DNA from: Pelecanus crispus
Taxonomy: Eukaryota; Chordata; Aves; Pelecaniformes; Pelecanidae
Reading direction: 5' to 3'
Assembly: GCF_030463565.1 (NCBI RefSeq)
Contig: NC_134662.1
Coordinates: 4,255,001-4,319,000 of the forward strand
Length of the DNA stretch: 64,000 bases
Under the pieces are notes generated by a model. That model was given only the letters and a program-made list of their open reading frames with translations, did not search any database and was not told where the DNA came from. A program made the translations under genes and the position numbers. Shown piece after piece: positions 36,376 to 48,925 of the stretch. Each line of letters starts with the position of its first letter. The first letter of the stretch is position 1.

Positions 36376-37833
36376 CCTGACATTTACATTTCATTGCACA
36401 ACACAATCCTTGAAGATGAAGAACAGTCTAAGTGATAGAGGATGCCAGAGGAAAGACTAGAGATAGTGTAAGAGCAAGCCAGGCTTATTGACCAGTTGCT
36501 AGAATTTAATCTTAATCGGTCTTGACATGTGAATTCGTCAACATACTTTCACATAAGAATAGTCAAACTTGTCTAGAGGCAGAGGACTGAAAGTACATGC
36601 CTTAGGATGTTCTAGTACTCAAAGGCAAAGTCAGAAGCCGAGGGGACGCTAGTGTTAGGTAGGATAGCTCATGTTTCCTTAAAATACCGAAATAGCCTAC
36701 ATGGAAAAGCTGTAGTGAAGAATCAGTCCTGTAGTAACTGGACTAGTTACTAGCTTGACAAGAGTGTTCAATGGTAGGTAAATTGCCGTAATTAGCTAGC
36801 TTTGTCATTGCCTTACAAGTTCTAAGAATTCTTTGCTAGCATATGGAAACTGCAGTGTCCTTGGAGAAAAGAAGTGTTGTGCCTCCAACAGAAACCTCTG
36901 AGACGAAAGCTGCTCTCTTGGCTAGTTCATATGTGGAAATAGTCCTGTAATTCGAGGTAACTCCTTTTGCTCATGTCCGCATCCTTCCTCTTGTTGAGAG
37001 CTCATTTGAAAGTCTAATGTACCTGTGAAATATTCCTTTGACAATTTTGGTCAACTGATGGAAAAATTTTAACCCATGCCGTATGCAACCTTTGGCTTGT
37101 GGCACAACTTCAGTTCCACAGATCAGAGTTGGGCATGCAGTCATGTCTTGCTAGTAGGTATGGAAGCAAGATGGGAAACGAATTCCCTGACTTGATATGT
37201 GTTCATCTATTGAGACTCTTCCTAGACTTCATTAAGTTGCTCACTTTAATTGTAGCTTTCTTTGCCATCCTACTTGTTGCCATTAACTTTTTCCCATAGC
37301 CCACACTTCCTAAGCAGCCATGTCAAAGTGGTTAACTCTCTGCTTAGGGATCAAATGATACATTGGCTGGCATATCAAAGGCATCAGCCAGCCCCGGAAC
37401 AGTTTTCCCAGACTGTGCTTCTGTGATGTGATGGGTTCAGCGAATGGCTTGTGAAACCCTCGTATATGATGTGACTTGTGTTGGGGGAGGCGGGTGGCAA
37501 TGTAAAAGCTCCCTTTGACCCGTTTATTAATGCATCTTTGCTTTGGCAGGCTGAAGAGAAGAGGGGACACGCGACAGGGAAGCTGAGCGGGGATTCTGAG
37601 GAAGGAGAGCGTTCGTTGCGAGGAAGCAGGAGCAAGACACGAGTTTGCCAACCAGGTAGCATCTCTCTTCGGTCTGCCCCTCGCCCCGTAGCTTGTCCTG
37701 AGCCAGCGGGTTTGGCTCCGTCACTTCTACAGCACTATTCCGAGAGTGCTAAAGTCTGACCAGTAGTTTCTAGGTGAAAATTTACATATACTTTCTCTGC
37801 ATTTTTAAATTCACGGTCTTAATTTTATTGCAG
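36376..37833 (+). other. CIRBP 3' flank with a possible extra exon
   Basis: Moderately AT-rich sequence without clear coding content. A 106-bp segment at 37550-37655 is bounded by TTTGGCAG| and ACCAG|GTAGCA. It is open only if entered in phase 0, which no nearby CIRBP exon except exon 3 supplies; entered from exon 6 it would terminate at once (GGC TGA). It may be an alternative 3'UTR exon or nothing. Confidence 0.3.
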
Positions 37834-37985
37834 CAATGAAATGCACCAGAGAAGACCAAGAAGGACAGCTGTTGACTGGAGTGATGGAGATGAAGAGCTT
37901 TGAGCAGTGTTGTTACTGATTTTTATATAGGTCAATTGAACAAGGAAACAAGTCAATTAAGCTAGAATAAAGTACTGGAATGTGG
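37834..37985 (+). CDS. CIRBP: Candidate alternative terminal exon of CIRBP
   Basis: An acceptor TTTTATTGCAG ends at 37833. Entered from exon 5 (phase 2, AG+C = Ser), the exon reads NEMHQRRPRRTAV and then DWSDGDEEL with TGA. This is a basic-then-acidic tail that looks like a real protein terminus, not random sequence. Entered from exon 6 it gives a different tail ending MKSFEQCCY. AATAAA at 37966-37971 closes the exon. The coding part would be 37834-37903. An alternative is the 3' end of an old retrocopy, because a genomic A15 run follows the signal by 14 bases. Confidence 0.4.
37966..37971 (+). promoter_or_regulatory. CIRBP: Distal poly(A) signal
   Basis: AATAAA within GCTAGAATAAAGTACTGG is followed at 37986-38000 by A15. 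It suits the candidate alternative exon just upstream. Confidence 0.45.
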
Positions 37986-38000
37986 AAAAAAAAAAAAAAA

Positions 38001-41000
38001 TCTCTGTAGTACTTTCGTGGGGAAACACAAGAATATTGGATTGTGGCCAAGGCATACAATATAGAAAATAGGGAAATAGAAATAGAGTTGTCTGATGTTT
38101 AGCCCAGTTAAAAGTACAAAACAAGCCAGTGCTGTTCTGGCTGGGGAGGTGGACAGAGAGGGTGACCCGTCTTACAGGGCAAGCTTAAAGAAGAAATCTA
38201 ATTGTGTCATAGTAACCTTGAATTAAGTGGCCTAATTACATTGAGTTTGTGCATCTGCGAAACTGCAGTAGTGAAGCAGCTAGATCTGAAGGGAGCTGTC
38301 AGATGAGCAATTACATAAACAAGGAGTCAGTATTTGTGCCGAACAGAAGTGGCTTCTGCCAGTTGAAATGGTAACAAATTCAAAAGTCTAATTTGCACTT
38401 AAATGCTAAAGCTTTTTTTGAGCTTTGGATAATGAATTATTTCTTTCCATACATGTTAGAGGAATTAAAATTGTTTGGCTGATGCAAGTTGAGATGTGAT
38501 GTTCCTGCTACTCAGAGAAGTGGCTGCACATTTCTGAAGTTTTACACCTTGCAATTTTCAGGTGGGACATGAGATTTTGCCTGTCCTGCAACTGATGATT
38601 TCTGTGTGTTTAAGTACTTGGCTCAAGATCAAGTTGCCCCAGGTTTCCCATCTCAGTGAAGCGGTTATTCGTAACTCAAAAGCAAAGTTTACAGTGTGGG
38701 CTTTAGGATCACTTAGGTTAAAAATTATTTTTACCCAAGTCTGAAAAGTATCAATTTGGGTATGAGCAAATTAACTGGTCATAGGTTTGGGTGTGGTTTT
38801 TTTTTTTTGTCCTGGAATTTTCTAGTAGAGCAACTCCATTGTGTGAAAAATAACTAGGTGCTTGGAGGTGAGAAGTGGAACAAGACAAGTGTTGGAGCAG
38901 TACTGAGCTGTGCAGCTTTTTGAGTACTGCAGTTAGATGCTTCGGGTGGATGGTGGGAGCATTCAGACTTTAAAAAGGCTAGTAAGGTAGTACCAGTAGG
39001 ATGGTAACTGGTTTTCACCAATCTGATTAATGCCAGGAAGGTGCCCTGTACAGATACAGGGCAGAGAATGAGCTGCCTGGATGAGTTAATAAAAAAGCAG
39101 AGTCCTAACAGCTGGCAGTTTTTTAAAATGTCTAAAACATTTGCCTATGACTGAAGAGGAGCTGTGCAGTCAGAACAAATCTACTGGTATGTGAGTGGGA
39201 GATTCAGCCCAAGATGAAAGGCGAATAAGCCACCGATCGCAGAGACGGTGATTTTTGTATTGATTCCTTTGACTCTATGGACTAGAATGGCTAATAAAAG
39301 ACTTAGTGCCATCTTCCCTAATTAGCAGATGTTGCCTTTTATTTGCAATGTCTATTCTATTCTGCAGAGACTATTCTGTGCAGGAGTTAAAACACTTGGG
39401 TTGGGTTGTTTAAGGTTCTTGATTGCTGTTTTGTTAACTGCTGTAATGTAAGGTTGGTTTTCCCTGCCTTGCATCCAAACAAACACCTTAGCCTGTGGCT
39501 CTTTACGGGCCCTACGGGGCTGACACCGCCTGTGCGGCGTGGTGCTGGACGCCAAAGACGGTTTCACTCGCTCTGTAGAAGGGCAGGTAAGGCACAGAGC
39601 AAGGGAATTCACGTTTCCTTGCAGGAAATTGGCACTCTGGTGCTGATGAAATATTTTAACTTTTCTCTGGTCTATTAACCTTTACCTGCTCTCCAGTAAA
39701 CTGTAAAGTTACTGGGAGAATTTTCAGCCGCCTGTGTTGGAGTTAGGCCGTAGAGATCAAACTTTCTAACCCCAACTCTGTTGGATTGGGGTTTTCTCCT
39801 GCCCGATTTTAAGTCCCACTTTTAAAATGGACCATCAAAAAGTTAAACTAGACAGACAAACTGCCCTTTTCTTCCTCTTCTGTACATGTTGAATATTCTT
39901 AATTATTTTTTTTTAATCTACTTGCTACCTAGTCCCTGTCTCATTGGCTTGTAATGAAGTCAAGATGAGTGCTGGTTGCTGAATTCCTCCAGCTGGTCCT
40001 TGATGCCATCTCTTGCATGCCACGGATGATAGGAACTCTTCCCTACGGAGTGGTGGATGTTTTCCGATACATCACACTGTAACTCAAACGGTCCTTAAAA
40101 GTCTTTGTCCTTCAGCCTGTCATCTTCGATACATTATACCCAGGTCTTGCTGTGCTACACCCTAGAGCAGAAGCAGCTTAGATTACTTTATTTCCACTGC
40201 CCCGCTGGTCTCGCCGATTGCTGGCACGGGGCTCTAAAATGAGCGCTGCCTTCCTGAGAGACCCACTGTAACCGGGCTCATTTGGCTCAAACAATCGATG
40301 CATGTGCCTGATGCTCATGAAAAATGAGGTCTCGTTCTATGGTAAAATCCTGAAAAATGTGGCAGCTCAATGAGGAGGAGGATTTACACTGCTAGAGAGG
40401 CTGACAGCTGTGAATATATTTTTGGCAGCTTTGGAAATAATGGGACAGGAGACTGCCATGTGATACATGAAGGCAGTAAGAGGGTTTGTGATGGTCTTTG
40501 CTACTGTCCTACCCACCCTTTTTGTGTTAAAAGAACACATTTGATTGCTTTATTCTGCTTCCCACCCTCCCCCCCCCTTTTTTTTTTTTTTTTTTACTGA
40601 TACTTCAGCTTTTGGTTATGCTGTGGCCCACTTGAAGGACAGTCTTTTAAGAGCAGTGTATTATGCAAAAAAGTCTCCTTATACAGCCAAAGTGCCTTTG
40701 AAGAAATTACGTATTGTGCCCAGTAACAATTCCTGCCGCAGCATGTTTGAAGGGCAGAATTGATTGCATATTCTCTAGTCCACGCTGTAAAGCCTGGTTA
40801 TTAAGGAAGGCTGTGGTGGTTTGCCAACCTGCCGAGGCGTAGCCGCCGCTCCTGTGCTCGTGTTCTGTTGCTTCAATCGGCTCTGCGGAGCAGACGGGTG
40901 TGAGGGAGGCCAGACACTTAGCTGGTGTAAATGAGCTAAATTAATGGGTAAAGCCAGCTTTAAAAACGTGCTCTTACTAAGATATGTTTTCTCTTGCTGG

Positions 41001-41837
41001 GGAGTCCCAGGCACAAAGGAATGCAGTAAGGTAGCAAGCAGGGTGCCATCACAATTTCCCCATGTAAGAGTCCACAAGAGCCCTGAGGGCACTTGGTGCA
41101 TGCAGAATGGGAATGATTATCAAGCTTACTTCCCGAAACCTACTTTTTCTTCTATTTTTAACCTTTTTCAAATTATCTAAGCGAAGAGGGTTTAAAAAAA
41201 GAAATCAGCTGACACACTTTTTGGGGCTGTATCTAGCAATTCACCAGTGAGGATTTTGCATGTTAATGGAGGATGACATTAAATATAGGGGCAAGAGAGT
41301 GCGAGAAACCCTTGCTGATAAAAGTGCAGCCAGGTGACGTTTAAATGAATTCAAATACTTACAAAGCATTATTTGAAAGACCTTCCTAAATAGGATGCTT
41401 AGATGCTTAAACGCAAGCAGAAATAATTAATAGGTGCAAAAATAGAGGCCTAGTTGGCGGTGCTGTTATTTTGGCATCGCTAATTACGGCACTGCATTAA
41501 TGATTTGTTGCTGGGATGGGTCGAGGGAATAGCTAGCTGCAGGGGCTGGATGCAAAACCCAGTCGGCATCCTTGGGAAGGTGCATGGGTGCCTGATGTGG
41601 TGTCTGCTGGGGTGACCCATTTTCAGCCAAAATGCCTTTTTCTTCAAGTCCCGCATGTCCGGGCAGTTTCCAGGCCCTTCTCTGAGAGGAAAGCTTGTGG
41701 GGCGATGTGGGTCTGTGCTTCAGCGTGGCTGCCAGACCTGAAGCTCCTGTGGAGAAACAAGGCAGTTGTCAGAAATACTCCAAATGCTTGTGTTTTGAGC
41801 AATGTTCACTTCTGGCTGCCCATCGTGGCAGGGGAAC
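38001..41837. other. CIRBP-FAM174C intergenic interval
   Basis: Low-GC sequence with short open frames only and no recognisable domain. It contains T-rich tracts (about 38798-38809 and 40575-40595) and stray AATAAA hexamers such as 39293-39298. I see no coding gene, tRNA or known repeat here. Confidence 0.55.
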
Positions 41838-42243
41838 GGCAGCCCTGAGGGAGAAATGATGGCTCTGGGGGGTGGACGATGGCCCTGAGGGGAAAATGGC
41901 AGCCCTGAGGGAGGGATGGGGGGTGGACGATGGCCCTGAGGGGAAAATGGCAGCCCTGAGGGAGGGAGTCATGGTGCGAGGGGAAACGGCGGCCCTGGGC
42001 GGGAAATGGTGGCCGTGAGGGAGAAAGGGCGGCCCTGAGGCGGTTATGGCAGCTGCGAGCGGGGACGGCGGCCCTGGGCGGGAAATGGTGGCCGTGAGGG
42101 AGAAAGGGCGGCCCTGAGGAGGTTATGGCAGCTGCGAGGGGGGACGGCGGCCCTGGGCGGGAAATGGTGGTCGTGAGGGAGAAAGGGTGGCCCTGAGGAG
42201 GTTATGGCAGCTGTGAGGGGGTACGGCGGCCCTGAGGGAGGGC
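41838..42243. repeat. Tandem array upstream of FAM174C with 79- and 51-bp higher-order periods
   Basis: Units of about 20 bp read like GGAAATGGTGGCCCTGAGGG and vary around ATGGC(A/G)GCC. GTTATGGCAGCTG recurs at 42043, 42122 and 42201 (period 79). GGTGGACGATGGCCCTGAGG recurs at 41871 and 41922 (period 51). The array ends about 240 bp before the FAM174C start codon, so it is promoter-proximal. Many units contain a core resembling the YY1 site. Confidence 0.85.
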
Positions 42244-42479
42244 TCGCATTGAGAGGAAGGGGGAGAAACCGCCGCCCCGAGAGGCGGAACGGGGGCGGCG
42301 GGTCGGGGCCGGGCTGGGGCTGTGCGGCCCGGAACGGCGCTGCCCCGGAACGGTGCGTGCGGCTCCGCCGGGCCCGGCCGGTGCCTGCGCCGTGCCGCAC
42401 CGTCCCGTCCCGTCCCGCCGCCTTCCTGCGCCCGCCCCGCCGAGGCGCCGCTTGCCGCTCCACGCTGCCTGGCCCGGCC
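42244..42479 (+). promoter_or_regulatory. FAM174C: FAM174C promoter and 5'UTR (CpG island)
   Basis: CpG-dense sequence without a TATA box lies between the tandem array and the ATG. It contains GGAACGG and repeated CCCGTCCCG blocks. The transcription start cannot be placed from sequence alone. Confidence 0.5.
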
Positions 42480-44530
<2,051 letters not shown>

Positions 44531-44534
<4 letters not shown>

Positions 44535-44640
44535 TTTGGGACCAGTGGCACCAACTGCACAGACTGACCAAGGGGTGCAAGTCCAGTGGAATCACCAGTG
44601 CTCAAGTTTTATTTTTTTGTAATTGCTTATAATGACTATT
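44531..44640 (+). other. FAM174C: FAM174C terminal exon (stop codon and 3'UTR start)
   Basis: The acceptor CTTCTTTTTTCCAG is followed by ATGATTTGGG. The first A completes Arg132 and TGA (44532-44534) is the stop. The 3' end is not placed: no AATAAA is seen within several hundred bases, only a T-rich tract near 44610. Confidence 0.6.
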
Positions 44641-47600
44641 AATTAACAGTACAAACAGTTCCATAGCTGGGGCAGGGGAAAGGGGACCAAACCTGTTTTC
44701 TTCACACACATTTTTGGGGAAAGGTGAAGCTGCAAGCTAAATGATGCTGCATTGGGTGCTCTTAACTGCACAGGGAGATGCTGAGGAAAACGTAACTCCT
44801 GGGTGAATGCTCGGCATTTGAAATCTTACCGCTTTGGACTCACGTGCTGCAGCTGCGTCTGCTAGCCTATCGGTATTTTATAGGTGCTCATATCCCTCTC
44901 TACTGACTGTGGCAGTCAGCTTGAAGTATCAGGGAAGTGGATTCCTTTTGCAGGCCGATCCTCTTTCCTTCATGCAGTATCAGGTTACTTCTTTAGGAAG
45001 CGTCTCTGTAATCAACTGTGATCTGCTAGGAGCTGGGAGAGCTCTTGTTGTCTGTTACGCTAGCAGTGGGTGTGGACAGTGTTGTGTTAACTCAGAGAAT
45101 AGCTTTGGGAATGAGTTAAATGCATCAATGTTCTTGTGGTTGCAGGGCCAGCAGTTACACGCGATAATACAGGTCATTGTGTGGGTTTACAGAGCAAAGA
45201 CGTGTTTACAAATGAAAGGTGCCGCTTAGCCCAAAGAGGCATTTCTCCGAAAGAGCAATCAGTTGTGTAGTCTGGGGGGCTTCGAGTGTTCAGACCGTCC
45301 TGCCCAGCTGCGATGGCGTGTTCACCGGGGGAATCTGTGACATCTACCAAGCTTCTGGATTTTGAGCTGCTGGCTCTGAGATCACCTGAGGAAGAGCCGG
45401 AGCGCTGCGGTTTGAGTCGGAGAACCTTAACTGCTAGTGTGATGAGTGACCTGTCTCTGGGCGTCTGGCGCCTGGAAAAGGAGGACCCAAACCCCCGTGA
45501 ACTGTGATTCTTAAACTGAGACAGCCCTGGCTCAGAGATAATCTCTTCTTGTAGGGTACTGGAGTTTCACTCCATTTGCTGGTACTCAAGCTATGTCCCA
45601 CTGTCAGCCCAGCAATCTGGGATGTTTCTGTGCAGCCCATTGTGTTGATATTGGGGTTCTTATTGCCTAGGACAAAATGTGAATGTGTTAGAAGGTCATT
45701 GTTAGGTGGATCTGCTGCTAAAATGGTGAAAACTGCTTGCAAAAGTGCTCCTGTTTACGGCACATTTCAGCCTTGAAGGGAGGGCTCTTCCTTGAAAACT
45801 TACGGGCAGTGCAGACCTGTATCCTTAAGTCCCGCTTCCACCCAAAACTGGTAGTGCCTTTGGTAGGAGAACCCAAGGGAGTTACCCTGCAGGCCAGGGG
45901 GTTCCCTGCTTGACCTTCCTTTTAAGATGAAGATTGAGAATGTCTTTGGAGTAATGGCTCCTTTCTTTTGGTTAGCAAATCCTCTGTAGATAAGGGGACA
46001 AAACCGACGCGGGGCAGAAGGGATATCCTTATCAAATAGCAAGGACAAACGGTTTTGCTGCAGGTCACCTGGGAGCTCTGGGTCTAGCTGCTGCTGCTCT
46101 GAAACCCCTCATGAGGCAGCCGAGTGGTGTGATCCCGGTGCTCACCCGTGCCAGGGGCACCCATTTCTCAGCACAGAGTCGGGCAGGTTTCCTGGAGAAA
46201 TGTCACCCCAGGTGCCGGCAGCTCTGCCTTGCACAGGCGCAAAAGATTTTTAAATATATATATATTTTTGGTAATGCTGTCATGTGAACGCAGCACTTGG
46301 ATGTGCCCTAATTTCATATCATTTGTATCCTTTCATGCCTCTTTTAGGTACTTTCTGCTTGTTTAGCTGATGCAGAGATGAAAGCGTTTGCTGCGTTCCT
46401 CTGTGAGGATAGCAGTAATGGCTAAATCTGGCCGTTGCTGCCCCTTGAGTGATCAGAGAGCTGGTTTGTTTGATTCATGGTAGCGCATCTTCCTTGATCC
46501 TGCGTAGGCTGGCAGGTCTATGCGCGTGCTGATAACTTTCTCTGGCTCTTCAACTCCCTCTGCGAAGTTGTTTCTTGCATTGTGCCGAAGCCTGGCGAGC
46601 CTGACTGGATTTCAGTCCGCTGACATGCCCTGGCTCAGCGTTTTGACTGGCACATTCCTTGGCCTGCCTTTATCTGAGGTGATTAACTTGATCATTCTTT
46701 AGGCTCTGCTCTTCGTTGGACAGATGGCTTTTGCAATTTTGAAGTTTCCTTACCTTGCAGGAGTGGATGATTTTTTTTTTTTTATGTTAACAGGTGAATT
46801 ATTTGATTGAAGAGGGGACCTCAAGCTGTAGGTCCTGTCGTGAGAATAATTTTGATAGAATTTGATTTTGTGGCAATAGGTATCTAGAATTTGAGCAGGG
46901 AAAGATGTGGAGTGATACAGCCAGAGCACATAACGAGGTCCCTATTCTGGTACTATGTAGGCAAATGGTAATTAAGTTGAAGGCCCGGAGGGTGTGCCAG
47001 CCCCGTATCTATGCACCACGTAAATGTTTTCAGAGTCCTCCTTCTAGCCCTCTTTAAAGGAGTGGGTTTCATCACGTGGAGAATAAAAAGGTCATTGTGG
47101 AACTGTAGCGTAGCATTGCCCACACCTTTATTTGGATCCTGTTTTGGCTGGAGACAGGTTTGAGGTGTAATCAATGACCCTGTGTGGTTATTTCCATTTT
47201 CCCCTGAAGCATCCTGCATCTCGGAAGCAGCCGGTAGTCTGGATTTGCTCTTCGCAGGCCAAGACGTTACATTCCTGCTCCATTCTAAATCATTGTTAAA
47301 GGCATCTTCTGAGAAGAGAAAACAAAGATGCTGATTGTGGATCCGAGACTCCTTCGAGGACAAATCCATTGCTCGGCACAGCTGTTACTGATCTCCATTT
47401 CTCCTGGAAGCATAAATTGGAGTTACTGCAGCGGCTTCTCCTCACAGCGGTGGAACAGTGCACCCATGGGCAATCAGCACGAGGCCGGTGCAGGCTTTTT
47501 GGGGGCGGATCTTGCTAATAATAGTGGCTTTTAAAGCTTGCATTGTGTTTCCGTAATAAGAGAGCAGTTCAGTAGTTACTTCAGTTACAGTTTTAGTTAC

Positions 47601-48861
47601 TTTATGTGTATTTGATACCCGTGTTGATAGCCTAGTAGGTCTCTTTACAGCGGTTAGAACTTCCAGTTGTTTTTCAGAATAGATTTAAATACACGGATGC
47701 AAACAGATGCACGTGTGCTCTGAGCACGCGAGACAGCTCTGCTCTGGGAGCTGCACGGCTGCATCAGCGCGGTGCTGTGCTTGTATGAGGAGCGTGTGTC
47801 TGTCCCTGGGCAGGCTGATGCCACACCAGCTACTGCTGCACTTTTCTTTCTCCAGAGCGATCCAGGGTGTTAGTGGGAGGTGCTGTGGGCTCCGGCTGCC
47901 TTTACTGTTGGCCTGTGCAGGGCTCCTGCCGATCCTTGCCAAAAGGCTGTCGGAGCTGATGGGCGCAGGGCGATGAGGACCGAGAGCGGAGCGCGCGGTT
48001 CCCTGCGGTGCTGCGCGGTCACCGGCCTGCGTGTGTCACGAGTGACTGCTACAGGGTTCGCTTGAAACAATCACTATTGTTTAAGCCAAAGCCTAATTTC
48101 AAAAGTTTACGTAATTTGCCTCTCTGATCTTCTTGGAGGGCTGTATCGAATCCTCTACTGTTGATATTGAACTACTAGGCAAATCGACTGGACCATCTGC
48201 TGAGGTTAATGAGGTTGACTGAGAGCGATATGAGCATCAGCTCTCGGTCGTTAATAACATGCTTCTGTTTTGTTTCATTTGTACATGCGACTGGAATGGG
48301 ATCTGCAGCGCTGAAGTGCTGGGAGATGGACCTGTGGTCTGAGCAGATTGCCAAGAAGTCAATAAAACAGCACTTGAGTGTATTGTGTTGTCTGTGCTCT
48401 CAGAAATGGGGGAGCTAGTCTTTCACCCTTCTGCTTGAACTGTTGATTTATTTTTAAATAGCAACCAGTCCCGTATTGACTGATTGTTTTACTTTCGTTT
48501 ACAGCACCCCCCTTCCATTGTATCTTCAAACAAATGAAATAAAGCATTCCGTTTCCCACGATTCCTCCATGGCAGTGTGCTTGGCCGCCGGCATTCGGGG
48601 TTGTTCTGCGGGGCCGCCTCACGTGGCCGGCTTGCTGCTGAGCCGATGGGATGGTGCTTTTGCGGAGCCTTTCTCTACTCAGCTGCCCTAGCTGAGCGTT
48701 GCTTTGCTCTCTGCTTGGCCGTAGAGTTACATTATCAACCCTTCCCGTGCGTTAGGTCCGCACTTCTCTGTCGTTGCCTACTGCCCGCCTTCACCCATCA
48801 TCTCGGGGTTTGTTTCAGTAAGTCTCCTCCCTTTCCTTTCTCCCTGTTCTTACATCAATGC
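44641..48861. other. Intergenic, no supported gene
   Basis: Mixed-composition sequence with short open frames only. A 73-codon frame at 45286-45507 (rich in Leu/Ser/Glu) is the least artefact-like but matches no family I know and has no clear splice partners; it may be FAM174C 3'UTR. A short (AT)n microsatellite lies at 46252-46268. A stray AATAAA occurs at 47091-47096. Confidence 0.5.
46252..46268. repeat. Short (AT)n microsatellite
   Basis: Alternating A/T of about 16 bases is followed by a short T run. Confidence 0.7.
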
Positions 48862-48925
48862 CTTGGTCTTCTGTACAAGAATCATAGAACTCCATGATTC
48901 TATGATTCTTGTGCAGAAGACCAAG
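48862..48925. repeat. Near-perfect 28-bp inverted repeat with 8-base loop
   Basis: The left arm (48862-48889) begins CTTGGTCTTCTGTAC. The right arm (48898-48925) is its reverse complement except for one base. The loop is CTCCATGA. The inner part (AATCATAGAA / TTCTATGATT) resembles the CR1 3' terminal repeat, whereas the outer 12-14 bases do not. The predicted transcript folds into a miRNA-precursor-like stem. Confidence 0.9.

Noticed and set aside
45286-45507. 73-codon frame with balanced composition
   Set aside because: No known family, no clear acceptor-donor pair, and it may be FAM174C 3'UTR. Not supported as a gene.
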